Shown: in pieces, positions 18,138 to 26,530 of the stretch
How positions within the stretch are numbered: the stretch's first letter is position 1
Layout of the letters: each line of letters opens with the position of its first letter
Source: Lacisediminihabitans profunda
Lineage (GTDB): Bacteria; Actinomycetota; Actinomycetes; Actinomycetales; Microbacteriaceae
DNA: 64,000 bases
NCBI RefSeq assembly: GCF_008040105.1
Contig: NZ_VRMG01000008.1
Span: 248,001-312,000, forward strand
Direction: 5' to 3'
The notes under the pieces: generated by a model
The model's input: the letters and a program-made list of their open reading frames with translations, nothing else
What the model was told of the DNA's origin: nothing
Databases searched by the model: none
Made by a program: the position numbers and the translations under genes

Positions 18138-18168
18138 GACCGCCGTCGGGGATGCCCCGGCGGCGGTC
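18138..18168. terminator. Hairpin between convergent genes
   Basis: GACCGCCG and CGGCGGTC close a stem that continues with CGGGG/CCCCG (one mismatch between them) around a tiny loop. It sits between the 93-aa gene (plus strand) and the F420-dependent glucose-6-phosphate dehydrogenase gene (minus strand), as expected of a shared terminator. Confidence 0.65.
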
Positions 18169-18175
18169 GTCCGCG

Positions 18176-19198
18176 CTAGGCCAGGGCTCGGAGGCGCGGT
18201 GCGAGATCCTTCTCGAAGAGGCTGAGGAAGCGCCGCTGATCCTGGCCCGGGCCGTGGAAAACCAGGTGGTTGAAGCCGGCGTCGAGGTAGGTCTTGATCT
18301 CGGCGACGACGAGTTCGGGGTCGGCGCCCACGATGAAGCGGGAGGCGATCCGCTCGATCGGCAGGGCATCCGCCGCGGCCTCCATCTCGATCGGGTCGGT
18401 GATGTCGTGCTTCTGCTCCTTGGAGAGCGCCAGCGGGGCCCAGAACCGGGTGTTCTCCAGCGCCGCCTCGACGGTGGTGTCGTAGGAGAGCTTGATCTCG
18501 ATCATCCGGTCGATGCCGGCGGAATCCCGGCCGGCCTTGTCTGCGCCCTCCTGCACTGCAGGGATGAGCTGCTCGGTGTAGAGCTCCATGCCCTTGCCGG
18601 ACGTGCAGATGAAGCCGTCGCCGGCCCGCCCGGCGTACCGGGCGACGACCGGGCCGCCGGCCGCGATGTACACCGGCACCGGGAAGTCCGGACGATCGTA
18701 GATGGAGGCCCCGTGGGTGGAGTAGTACTCGCCCTGGAAGTCGACCCGGTCCTCGGTCCAGAGCTGACGCATCAGCGAAACCGCCTCGCGCAGGCGAGCG
18801 AAGCGCTCCTTGAACTCCGGCCAGTCCTGCTCCCCCGCGCCGCGGAATCCGGTCGCGATCTCGTTCAGCGCCTCGCCGGTGCCGACCCCGAGCATGATCC
18901 GCCCCGGATACAGGCACCCCATCGTCGCGAACGCCTGGGCGATCACGGCCGGGTTGTACCGGAACGTCGGCGTCATCACCGAGGTGCCGATCTGCACCGT
19001 CGTCGTGCGTTCGCCGACGGCCGCCATCCAGGCGAGCGAGAACGGCGCGTGCCCGCCGGCGTGCCGCCAGGGCTGGAAGTGGTCGCTCACCGCGACGCTC
19101 TCCATGCCGTGCGCCTCCGCGGCGACCGCGATCTCCACCAGCTCACGCGGGTCGAACTGCTCGGCGGAGGCCTTGTAACCGAGTTTGAGGGGAAGCAT
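18176..19198 (-). CDS. fgd: F420-dependent glucose-6-phosphate dehydrogenase
   Basis: 340 aa. Oxidises glucose-6-phosphate to 6-phosphogluconolactone while reducing F420 to F420H2, the main source of the reduced cofactor in actinobacteria. The sequence follows mycobacterial Fgd1 closely: [58 protein letters not shown] and the phosphate-site region [23 protein letters not shown] at 19198 preferred to an upstream frame start at 19222 because homologues begin at this Met. Together with cofC/D/E and fbiC the locus covers both synthesis and recycling of F420. Confidence 0.95.
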   Translation of the reverse strand: MLPLKLGYKASAEQFDPRELVEIAVAAEAHGMESVAVSDHFQPWRHAGGHAPFSLAWMAAVGERTTTVQIGTSVMTPTFRYNPAVIAQAFATMGCLYPGRIMLGVGTGEALNEIATGFRGAGEQDWPEFKERFARLREAVSLMRQLWTEDRVDFQGEYYSTHGASIYDRPDFPVPVYIAAGGPVVARYAGRAGDGFICTSGKGMELYTEQLIPAVQEGADKAGRDSAGIDRMIEIKLSYDTTVEAALENTRFWAPLALSKEQKHDITDPIEMEAAADALPIERIASRFIVGADPELVVAEIKTYLDAGFNHLVFHGPGQDQRRFLSLFEKDLAPRLRALA

Positions 19199-19261
19199 GA
19201 CTCCATCCTGCCACCAGACCAATTGCCGCCGCTCGCGCGCACGGCGACTGTCGGGGCGGGG

Positions 19262-19744
19262 CTACAGCTTCTGGAGGAAGTCGGCCACCGAGCGCGGAAC
19301 ATACGGGCTCACGTCTCCGCCGAGCGCCGCAACCTGGCGAACAAGCGAGCTCGACACGTGGGCGTGGGCCGGATCCGGCAGCATGAAGATGGTCTCCACC
19401 CCGGCGAGGTTGCGGTTGACGATCGCCATGGGCGTCTCGTAGGCCACGTCCACCTGGGAACGCACACCCTTCACGAGCACGCTCGCGCCGACATCCGTGC
19501 AGTAGTCGACGAGCAGGCCGACGCTCCAGGAGGTGACCGTGATGTTCTCCGGCAGACCGCCCTCGGCGATCGCCCGCTCGATGAGGGCCACGCGCTGGGC
19601 AACCGGAAGCAGGGCCGACTTGTCCGGGTTGTGCACGACCAGGACGTGCAGCTGATCGAAGATCCCCGCAGCGCGTTCGATGACGTCCAGATGACCGAGG
19701 GTCACGGGGTCGAAGGAACCAGGGACGACGGCGATCCTGTTCAT
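19262..19744 (-). CDS. coaD: Phosphopantetheine adenylyltransferase
   Basis: 160 aa, standard length. Catalyses the fourth step of coenzyme A synthesis. Nucleotidyltransferase signature [17 protein letters not shown] (TxGH, residues about 9-25) and the SSSLVR motif near residue 130 are present. Probably leaderless: TAGTCT at 19752-19757, then 7 nt, then ATG. It lies 68 nt beyond recG on the same strand; in many actinobacteria coaD clusters with recG and rsmD, as here, though corA and a small gene intervene. Confidence 0.96.
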   Translation of the reverse strand: MNRIAVVPGSFDPVTLGHLDVIERAAGIFDQLHVLVVHNPDKSALLPVAQRVALIERAIAEGGLPENITVTSWSVGLLVDYCTDVGASVLVKGVRSQVDVAYETPMAIVNRNLAGVETIFMLPDPAHAHVSSSLVRQVAALGGDVSPYVPRSVADFLQKL

Positions 19745-19812
19745 GTCTCTGAGACTATCGGCTCGACGTTACTGACTTGTGACATCGACCCGTCCTGTTG
19801 CGGAGTGAGTCT

Positions 19813-21993
19813 TTAATTCTTGGCGAGGAAGTCGCGACTGGCCTCGTCGAGGCGACGATCGAGAGCCGCCCGCAGGGCCGGATGGCCCGCGAGGGCGGGG
19901 TCGTCGTCGAGTACCGCCCTGGCGATCGCGCGGGCCTCGGTGATCAACTCGCCGTCCCTGGCCACTCGAAGCAGGCGCAGGGACGACCGACCGCCGGACT
20001 GCACACTGCCGAGCACGTCGCCCTCCTGGCGCAGTTCCAGGTCCTTCTGCGCCAGTTCGAAGCCGTCGAGGGTGGAGGCGACCACCTCGACGCGCTCGCG
20101 GGCCACCGTGCCGTCCTCGGCATCCGTCACCATGAGACACAGCCCAGGCACGCCACCGCGCCCCACCCGGCCGCGCAGCTGGTGCAGTTGGGAGACGCCG
20201 AAGCGGTCGGCGTCCAGGATCACCATCGTCGACGCATTGGGCACGTCGACGCCCACCTCGATCACCGTCGTCGCGACGAGCACGTCGATCTCGCCCCGGG
20301 CGAACGCGCGCATGATCGCGTCCTTCTCCTCGCTCGGCAGCCGCCCGTGCAGCGCCTCGATGCGGGCGGATGCGAGCAGCGGGTTCGCGCGCAGTTCGGC
20401 GAGCACATCGGTGACGTTCGCCCGCTTGGCCGGACTCGACTCGAGTTCGTCGTCGGTGTCGTCCACCGTCGTCGAGTCGATCGCCGGGCACACGACGAAG
20501 CCCTGCCTGCCCTTCGCGAGCTCTTCGGCGAGACGCTCCCAGACCCGGTTCACCCAGCCCGGCTTGTCGGCGAGCGGCACGACGAAGCTCTGGATCTGCA
20601 CCCGGCCGGACGGCAGTTCAGCGATCGTCGACACGTCCAGGTCGCCGAAGACCGTCATCGCGACAGTCCGCGGGATGGGCGTGGCGGTGAGCACGAGCAC
20701 GTGCGGCGGAGTCGCGCCCTTGCGTCGCAGGGCCTCGCGCTGTTCCACCCCGAAGCGGTGCTGCTCGTCGACGACGACGAGTCCGAGATCGAAGAAGCCG
20801 ACGCTCTCGCTCATCAGGGCGTGCGTGCCGACGACGATGTTCGCCTGGCCGGAGACGGCGGCGAGGAGCGCCTTGCGCTTGTCGGCTGCCGGAAGCTGCC
20901 CGGTGATGATCGCGGGCCGGAGGGACGCGGCGAGGTCCGGACCGAGGGTCTTCACGATCGACCGCAGGTGCTGGCCCGCCAGCACCTCGGTGGGTGCCAG
21001 CAGCGCCGACTGACCGCCGGAGTCCGCCACCGCGAGCATCGCCCGCAGCGCCACGAGAGTCTTGCCCGACCCCACCTCGCCCTGGACGAGCCGGTTCATC
21101 GGCGCCGCCGCAGCGATATCGTCGGCGATCTCGGCCCCGACCGTGGTCTGGTCGCCGGTGAGGGTGAAGGCGAGTTGGGCGTCGAAGCGTTCCAGGTATC
21201 CGCCGGCCCTGGGCACCCGCGGAACGGCGGCCTGCTCGCGCAATGACTGACGCTGCTGCAGAAGCGCGGCCTGGAGAACGAACGCCTCCTGGAACCGCAG
21301 CGCCTTGCGCGCCGCCCCCCAGTCGGCATCCTTCTGCGGACGGTGGATCAGCTCGACGGCCCGGGAGTAGCTCATGAGCTTGCGGTCGCCGCGCACCGGC
21401 CCCGGCACCGGATCGGCGAGCGGTGGCAGGGTGTCGAGAACGACGCCGATCGCCTTCTGCAGTTGCCAGGAGGCGACGGTGGCCGTGGCCGGGTAGATCG
21501 GGATCGGCTGTTCGGCCCACTTGCGGGCCAGCTCGTCGGCGGCTGCGGTCTCGCCGTCCGCCGCACCGCCTTCCGCATCCGGCTTCTCGAAGAGCTCGTA
21601 GTCGGGGTGAGCGAGCTGCATCGTGCCCCGGTAGTCGCCCACCTTGCCGGCGAAGATGCCGCGCACTCCTGGCCGCAGCTCCTTGGCGCGCCAGGCCTGG
21701 TTGAAGAAGGTGAGGGTGAGGATGCCCTTTCCGTCGCTGATCCGCACCTCGAGGATCGACCCGCGCTTCGCCCGCATCGGCCGCTCCCGGCTCTCGATCA
21801 CCTCAGCGACGATCGTGACGTTCTCGTCGAGCGGAAGCTCGGTGAGCGCCGTGAGCTCACCGCGCTGGGCGTAGCGGCGCGGATAGTGGCTCAGAAGGTC
21901 GCCGACCGTCGCGAGCCCGAGGCCCTTCTCGATCGCCGAGGCCGTGCGCCCGCCGAGGGCGGTGCTGAGCTTCGCATCGAGGGGGGATTCCAC
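19813..21993 (-). CDS. recG: ATP-dependent DNA helicase RecG
   Basis: 726 aa. Remodels stalled forks and branched DNA. It has an N-terminal wedge/OB domain (about residues 55-160), then SF2 helicase motifs: Walker A GEVGSGKT, DEQHRFGVEQR, TATPIPRT, and the conserved TRG-region RVGRGGVPGLC in the C-terminal half. GTG start at 21993 with TACCCT 6 nt upstream and a GGAGG touching the start. The gene is followed by coaD on the same strand. Confidence 0.95.
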   Translation of the reverse strand: MESPLDAKLSTALGGRTASAIEKGLGLATVGDLLSHYPRRYAQRGELTALTELPLDENVTIVAEVIESRERPMRAKRGSILEVRISDGKGILTLTFFNQAWRAKELRPGVRGIFAGKVGDYRGTMQLAHPDYELFEKPDAEGGAADGETAAADELARKWAEQPIPIYPATATVASWQLQKAIGVVLDTLPPLADPVPGPVRGDRKLMSYSRAVELIHRPQKDADWGAARKALRFQEAFVLQAALLQQRQSLREQAAVPRVPRAGGYLERFDAQLAFTLTGDQTTVGAEIADDIAAAAPMNRLVQGEVGSGKTLVALRAMLAVADSGGQSALLAPTEVLAGQHLRSIVKTLGPDLAASLRPAIITGQLPAADKRKALLAAVSGQANIVVGTHALMSESVGFFDLGLVVVDEQHRFGVEQREALRRKGATPPHVLVLTATPIPRTVAMTVFGDLDVSTIAELPSGRVQIQSFVVPLADKPGWVNRVWERLAEELAKGRQGFVVCPAIDSTTVDDTDDELESSPAKRANVTDVLAELRANPLLASARIEALHGRLPSEEKDAIMRAFARGEIDVLVATTVIEVGVDVPNASTMVILDADRFGVSQLHQLRGRVGRGGVPGLCLMVTDAEDGTVARERVEVVASTLDGFELAQKDLELRQEGDVLGSVQSGGRSSLRLLRVARDGELITEARAIARAVLDDDPALAGHPALRAALDRRLDEASRDFLAKN

Positions 21994-22024
21994 CCTCCGA
22001 GGGTACCCGCGACCGCCGACCCCG

Positions 22025-22264
22025 CTAGTACGACGAGGGTGCGAGCCGCGCGAGGAGGGTTGCGACGACCTGCGTCACGACCGGTGCCGCGACGGTGATC
22101 ACGAGCACGGCGACCACGCAGAGTGCAGACACCGCCGCGACCATAACGACGAGTTGCACGGCGAGGGATGCCCGCCGCGGTTCGGCGACGGCCTCCGGCG
22201 GGGTGAAGAGTGCCTCGAGTTCGGAGGGCTCCGCCTCCGCCGTCTGCACGCCATCCTCGCTCAC
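22025..22264 (-). CDS. Small single-helix membrane protein downstream of corA
   Basis: 79 aa. A soluble acidic N-terminus of about 30 residues, then one long hydrophobic stretch (LAVQLVVMVAAVSALCVVAV and beyond) and a short tail. GTG at 22264 overlaps the corA stop by 4 nt (GTGA), so it is translated with corA and may associate with it. The longer frame upstream runs through corA and was not used. No known family recognised. Confidence 0.65.
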   Translation of the reverse strand: MSEDGVQTAEAEPSELEALFTPPEAVAEPRRASLAVQLVVMVAAVSALCVVAVLVITVAAPVVTQVVATLLARLAPSSY

Positions 22265-23385
22265 AGCCAGCGCCGGTTGCGGAAGATCGCGAACAGCCCG
22301 CCGCTCACCGCCACCATCAGCAGGATCGCGATCGGGTAACCCAACGGCCAGGCCAGCTCCGGCATCACGTGGAAGTTCATCCCGTAGATCCCGGTGATGA
22401 TCGAGGGCGCGAACAGGATGGCCGCCCACGCGGAGATCTTGCGGGCCTCCTCCGCCTGGCGGTTGCTCGCCTCCCCCACCTTCTGCATGTCCTCGTTCTG
22501 GCGCTGGGCCACGAGCGTCGCATTCACCGTGAGGATGTCGCGGAGCAGAATGCGGAACTCCTCGATGCGCTCGTTGACGTTCGTGACGTGGTCGGCGACA
22601 TCCCGCAGGTATTGCTGCAGGTCCTCACCGATCTTGTACTTCTCGAAACCGTGCGAGATCTGATCGAGCATGCCGATCAGCGGGCGGGCGGCCCGCTCGA
22701 AATCGATAACCTCGCGGGACAGCTCGTAGATGCGCCGGGAGACGCTCGGGTCCCCGTCGAACACCTGCGTCTCGATCTCGTCGATGTCGTTCGAGAGGCC
22801 GGCGACGACGGGCGCGTAGCCGTCGACCACGGCGTCGAGAATCGCGTACAACACCGCCTCGGTGCCACGGGCGAGCAGTTCGGGCGTGCGCTCGAGGCGG
22901 CCGCGCACCAGCGAGAGGTCCGGCGACTCGGCGTGCCGCACCGTGATCACGAAGTTGTGACCGATGAACACGTGCAGCTCGCCGAACTCCACCTCCTCCT
23001 TCGCGTCGAGGTAGCGGGCGGCGCGCAAGACGACGAACAGGGTCGACCCGTAGCGCTCGATCTTCGGCCGTTGGTGGGCGACGATCGCGTCTTCGACGGC
23101 GAGCTCGTGCAGGCCGAACTGGTCGGCGAGCGAGGTTATCTCCGCGGTGGTCGGACGGTAGAGCCCGATCCATGCCATCGAGCCCGGCCGCGCCTCGAGC
23201 GCCGCGAACGTGTCGTCGAGGGAGTCGAGGGTCGCGACGCGGCATCCGTCTTCGTAGATCGCATTGTTGACCAGGCTCGGCCGAATCGGAGGGGCGAGGT
23301 CGGGGGTCTCTGGAACGACGCTCGGCGGCAGGTGACGAGGGCGGAACGTCATGACGCGGAACGGCTTGCGGAAATCGGGAGCCAT
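22261..23385 (-). CDS. corA: CorA-type magnesium/cobalt transporter
   Basis: 374 aa. A large cytoplasmic alpha/beta N-terminal domain and long helix are followed by two C-terminal membrane helices, with the pore signature YGMNF at about residue 327. It forms pentameric Mg2+ channels in the inner membrane. ATG at 23385 chosen: TACCGT lies 6 nt upstream (leaderless), and the open frame further upstream translates the intergenic repeat. The MPELAW loop after YGMNF replaces the common MPE sequence normally. Confidence 0.93.
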   Translation of the reverse strand: MAPDFRKPFRVMTFRPRHLPPSVVPETPDLAPPIRPSLVNNAIYEDGCRVATLDSLDDTFAALEARPGSMAWIGLYRPTTAEITSLADQFGLHELAVEDAIVAHQRPKIERYGSTLFVVLRAARYLDAKEEVEFGELHVFIGHNFVITVRHAESPDLSLVRGRLERTPELLARGTEAVLYAILDAVVDGYAPVVAGLSNDIDEIETQVFDGDPSVSRRIYELSREVIDFERAARPLIGMLDQISHGFEKYKIGEDLQQYLRDVADHVTNVNERIEEFRILLRDILTVNATLVAQRQNEDMQKVGEASNRQAEEARKISAWAAILFAPSIITGIYGMNFHVMPELAWPLGYPIAILLMVAVSGGLFAIFRNRRWL

Positions 23386-23434
23386 GCTCCCACGGTAATC
23401 CCGCCCGGTAGACAATTGGCAGAACGGCGGGCAT

Positions 23435-23527
23435 GTTCCGGCTCGTTCCTCGGCTCGTTCCTCGGCTCGGCTCCGTCTCCCGCCCGGGCGCGTTCTCCCG
23501 CCCAGGCGCGTTTCTCCGGCTCGGGCG
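23435..23527. repeat. GGAGAAAC-type iteron array next to copy C
   Basis: On the minus strand, reading away from copy C, there are four units of 17-19 bp (GGAGAAACGCGCCCGAGCC, GGAGAAACGCGCCTGGGCG, then shorter variants) and two copies of GAGGAACGAGCC. The array decays with distance from the element. Confidence 0.7.
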
Positions 23528-23629
23528 CGTTTCTCCGGAGGTTTCGCGATCCGCCGGATGCCGTGGCCCGTACCCTTTGGCCAGGAGGGACCGCGACGGT
23601 GCGCGGATCCGCGATCCTCCGGAGAAACG
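23528..23629. repeat. CTCCGGAG-bounded palindromic element, copy C
   Basis: 102-bp unit with ends CGTTTCTCCGGAGG (23528-23541) and CCTCCGGAGAAACG (23616-23629). Its right end (CCGCGATCCTCCGG) matches copy A, while its left end (GGTTTCGCG) matches the inverse of copy D. It lies between the divergent corA and rsmD genes, upstream of both promoters. Confidence 0.8.
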
Positions 23630-23684
23630 CGGCTCGGGGCCGCGGAATCGGGGACGGCACGGCCGCCGGTAGGCTCGTTGCGCC

Positions 23685-24251
23685 ATGACACGCATCATCG
23701 CCGGGTTCGCCGGCTCCCTGACCCTCGCGACGCCGGGCTCCGGCACCCGCCCCACGAGCGATCGGGTTCGCGAGGCGATCTTCTCGGCCCTCGACGCCCG
23801 GGACGTGATCGCCGGAGCCCGCGTGCTCGACCTCTACGCCGGCTCCGGTGCGCTCGGCCTCGAGGCCGCGAGCCGGGGCGCCGCGCAGGTGACTCTCGTG
23901 GACCGCGTCGCCGCCGCCGCCAACGTCTGCCGCAAGAACGCCGCCGTCGTGCTCGGCCGCGCTCCGAAGAACAGCGAGCTGCGTGTCGTCGTGTCCGGTC
24001 AGGCCGCTCAGGCCTTCCTCGACTCGACCCTCGACGAGTGGGATCTCGTCTTCCTCGATCCGCCATACGACCTCGACGAGGCCGAGCTCGCGCAGAGCCT
24101 GGAGTCCCTGTCCAGGCGCCTCGCCGCGGATGCCGTGGTGCTGGTGGAACGCAGCAGCCGGTCCCCGGAACCCGCCTGGCCATCCGGAATCGAGCTCGAC
24201 CGCCGCAAAGACTACGGCGACACGACGCTGTGGTGGGCCCGCTCCGTCTGA
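23685..24251 (+). CDS. rsmD: 16S rRNA (guanine(966)-N(2))-methyltransferase
   Basis: 188 aa, standard length. SAM-dependent methyltransferase of the 30S subunit. N-terminal TRIIAGFAGSLTLATPGSGT, SAM motif I VLDLYAGSGALGLEA and catalytic motif IV LVFLDPPYD (about residue 126) are all present. The ATG follows TAGGCT by 9 nt, so the mRNA is likely leaderless or nearly so. Copy C of the intergenic repeat ends 55 nt upstream. Confidence 0.95.
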   Translation: MTRIIAGFAGSLTLATPGSGTRPTSDRVREAIFSALDARDVIAGARVLDLYAGSGALGLEAASRGAAQVTLVDRVAAAANVCRKNAAVVLGRAPKNSELRVVVSGQAAQAFLDSTLDEWDLVFLDPPYDLDEAELAQSLESLSRRLAADAVVLVERSSRSPEPAWPSGIELDRRKDYGDTTLWWARSV

Positions 24252-24271
24252 GGCCGAATTGCTCGCGGCTC

Positions 24272-24335
24272 GCGGCGGGGATAGCGCGTCACGGCGGGAG
24301 TCTCGCCTCCCTCCGCCACGATATGTCCCCGCCGC
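24272..24335. terminator. 64-bp hairpin between convergent rsmD and thiL
   Basis: The perfect 10-bp outer stem GCGGCGGGGA/TCCCCGCCGC encloses a second imperfect GC-rich stem. It follows the rsmD stop by 20 nt. The remaining 24336-24483 is GC-rich without a recognisable gene. Confidence 0.6.
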
Positions 24336-24483
24336 CGGGTGCGGCTTCCCCCGCCGCGAGGGCGCTGGACGCCGTTTCCGCCGCTGCCGGGCCGGCGCAC
24401 GGGAGCGTTTATCCGTCCGCGACGGCACGACTCCCGCCGCGGGTGCACCGGCGACGAAGCGGAGGGGAGATGCGAGGCGAACG

Positions 24484-25470
24484 CTACCCGGCGGACCCGC
24501 TCCAGTCGCGATAGGGGTCCCAGCCGGCCGAATCGTGCGGCGCCCCGTCCACGGTGAGGCCCTCCCCGGCCACGCAGACTCCGATGCGGCGGAACGGCGC
24601 GGGCAACGGCGTCCCGGCGGGGAAGGTCGCGAGCAACGAATGGTCCTCACCGCCGCCGAGCGCCAGGGCCGGGTCCGCGCCGCCAGCGCGAAGCGAGGCG
24701 AGATCGAAGTCGATGCCCAGCCCGCTCGCCCGCGCTAGCCGGGCCGAGTCGATGGCGAGCCCGTCGCTCAGGTCGAGCATCGCCGTCGCCCCGGCGAGCG
24801 CGGCGATCTTCCCCGCGGAAATCGGCGGCGTGGGTGCCAGCTGCGGCGCGGTGCGTGGGCGCAGGGCGGTCGCGAGCCGGGCATCCGGATGTCCGAGCGG
24901 GTCGACCGCCTCCGTGAAGAGAAGCGAGAGGGCGGCGGCGGCCTCGCCGAGCACACCGGCCACGGCGACGATGTCGCCCACCCGCGCCCCGGAGCGCAGC
25001 ACGGGAGGCCGTCCCTCGAGGTCGCCGAAGGCGGTGACGGCGATCGTGAGCGTCGGCGACACGGAGAGGTCGCCTCCGACCACCCCGCAGCCCGGCGCAA
25101 GCGCGGCGCACGCGTCCCGCAGCCCATCCGCGATGCCTTCGAGCAGTGTGACGGGCGAGTCGGCCGGGGCGGCGATCGCCACCACGAGCGCGGTCGGGAC
25201 CGCACCCATCGCCGCGACGTCGGAGAGGTTGGATGCCGCGGCCTTCCAGCCGAGATCGTGCGGCGTCGACCAGGCGAGACGGAAGTCCGGACCGTGGATC
25301 ATCATGTCCGTCGTCACCACGAAGCGGCCGTCCGGCGCGGCGACCACCGCCGCGTCGTCACCCGGCCCGAGGAGGCCCGCCACCGAGTCGGGCAGTCGGG
25401 GAAAGATTCGGAGGAGCGCCGCGCTCTCCCCGATACTGGCGAGGGTGTCGTGGTCGCGCGGGGAGGGCAT
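24484..25470 (-). CDS. thiL: Thiamine-monophosphate kinase
   Basis: 328 aa, family length. Phosphorylates thiamine monophosphate to the diphosphate coenzyme with ATP. PurM/ThiL-type fold: GPGDDAAVV near residue 36, the metal-binding TTDMMIHGPDFR, GVVGGDLSVSP and MLDLSDGLAIDSAR. ATG at 25470 with TAGCGT 7 nt upstream, probably leaderless. Divergent from the RraA-like gene; often adjacent to the DUF3515 and rsmD genes in this group, as here. Confidence 0.94.
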   Translation of the reverse strand: MPSPRDHDTLASIGESAALLRIFPRLPDSVAGLLGPGDDAAVVAAPDGRFVVTTDMMIHGPDFRLAWSTPHDLGWKAAASNLSDVAAMGAVPTALVVAIAAPADSPVTLLEGIADGLRDACAALAPGCGVVGGDLSVSPTLTIAVTAFGDLEGRPPVLRSGARVGDIVAVAGVLGEAAAALSLLFTEAVDPLGHPDARLATALRPRTAPQLAPTPPISAGKIAALAGATAMLDLSDGLAIDSARLARASGLGIDFDLASLRAGGADPALALGGGEDHSLLATFPAGTPLPAPFRRIGVCVAGEGLTVDGAPHDSAGWDPYRDWSGSAG

Positions 25471-25548
25471 GCCTCAAACGCTACCGTTATGTGCAACGGC
25501 CCCGAGTACAGGCACCGCGGCCGAGCCGAGCGAGGAGACGACGCCCCC

Positions 25549-26256
25549 ATGGACAATGACACCCTGGCCAGCAGGTTCGAGAAGCTCACGACCGCTCATC
25601 TCGCCGACGGCTGCGTCCGGGCCGGTGTCGCGGTGCGGTGTGCTCCGACCGGACTCGTCGCGCTGGCCGCGGGCATGCGCCTTGCCGGCCGGGTGATTCC
25701 GGTGCGTCATGTCGGCAGCGTCGACATCTTCCTCGAGGCCTTCGAGTCGTGCGCGCCCGGCGACGTTCTCGTGGTCGACAACGGGGGCCGACTCGACGAG
25801 AGCTGCGTGGGCGACCTGGTGGCCCTCGAGGCCGCGTCCGCCGCACTGGGCGGCATCGCGGTGTGGGGGCTCCACCGCGACACCGTCGACATCCTCGCCA
25901 TCGGCCTGCCACTGTTCAGCCTCGGAGCCCTCCCGACCGGGCCCCTGAGCGTGGGCGACCGGGCGCCGGACGCGCTGGACGCCGCAACGGTCGGCGAGTG
26001 GACGGTGGGCCGGCGCGACCTCGTCTTCGGAGACGAGGACGGCGTGCTGTTCGTCCCGGCAGAGGAGGCCGAGCGGGTGTTCTCCCTCGCCGAGTCGATC
26101 AGGGACACCGAGCGGATGCAGGCGGAACGCATCCGCTCCGGGGTCTCCCTGCGCAGCCAGGTGCGCCTCGGCGACTTCCTCGCGAGCCGGGCGCTCGATC
26201 CCGGCCTGAGCTTCCGCGACCACCTGCGCACCGTCGGGGGCGAGATCGAGGTGTGA
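25549..26256 (+). CDS. RraA-family protein (aldolase/RNase E-inhibitor fold)
   Basis: 235 aa. RraA-like fold with SRFEKLTTAHLADGCVRAG, AGRVIPVRHVGS, GDVLVVDNGGRLDESCVGDL and GGIAVWGLHRDTVDI in family order. The family includes 4-hydroxy-4-methyl-2-oxoglutarate aldolases, dehydratase-like enzymes and RNase E regulators; the C-terminal extension beyond about residue 185 favours an enzyme over the short RraA regulators. ATG at 25549 chosen; GAGGAG lies 12 nt upstream. The long open frame upstream of this Met overlaps thiL on the other strand and is not coding. Confidence 0.8.
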   Translation: MDNDTLASRFEKLTTAHLADGCVRAGVAVRCAPTGLVALAAGMRLAGRVIPVRHVGSVDIFLEAFESCAPGDVLVVDNGGRLDESCVGDLVALEAASAALGGIAVWGLHRDTVDILAIGLPLFSLGALPTGPLSVGDRAPDALDAATVGEWTVGRRDLVFGDEDGVLFVPAEEAERVFSLAESIRDTERMQAERIRSGVSLRSQVRLGDFLASRALDPGLSFRDHLRTVGGEIEV

Positions 26257-26278
26257 TCGGAGCCGCCACGAACCAAAG

Positions 26279-26377
26279 CTTCTCCGGAGGTTCGTGCTTC
26301 GCGGGGCAGGCACGAGCGCGCGTTGCCTGCGAGTGCGGGCTTCGGAATCCGGATGTCCGCGAAACCTCCGGAGAAAC
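26279..26377. repeat. CTCCGGAG-bounded palindromic element, copy D
   Basis: About 99 bp, ends CTTCTCCGGAGG (26279-26290) and CCTCCGGAGAAAC (26365-26377). The inside contains a further hairpin TCGTGC/GCACGA. The right flank is equivalent to the left flank of copy C in inverse orientation. Confidence 0.78.
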
Positions 26378-26505
26378 ACGCGCAAGGCGAGAAACACGGC
26401 GAGGCGGAAACACGGGCGGCCCGGAGAAACGCGGGCGAGGCGGAAACACGGCGGGCGGAAACGCGCGGGCGGAGACGGGCCGAGAAACGGGCGCAGGTTG
26501 AGCCG
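26378..26505. repeat. GGAGAAAC-type iteron array next to copy D
   Basis: Seven or eight degenerate 11-19 bp units each starting GAGAAAC, GGAAAC or GGAGAAAC (for example GGAGAAACGCGGGCGAGGC), ending with GTTGAGCC, a word also found inside copies A and B. It fills the gap up to the promoter of the DUF3515 gene. Confidence 0.7.
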
Positions 26506-26530
26506 CGCCCGGAACGGTAGCCTGAAAGCG

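Noticed and set aside
23386-23691. N-terminal extension of corA
   Set aside because: It translates intergenic repeat copy C and its array; a leaderless -10 supports the start at 23385.
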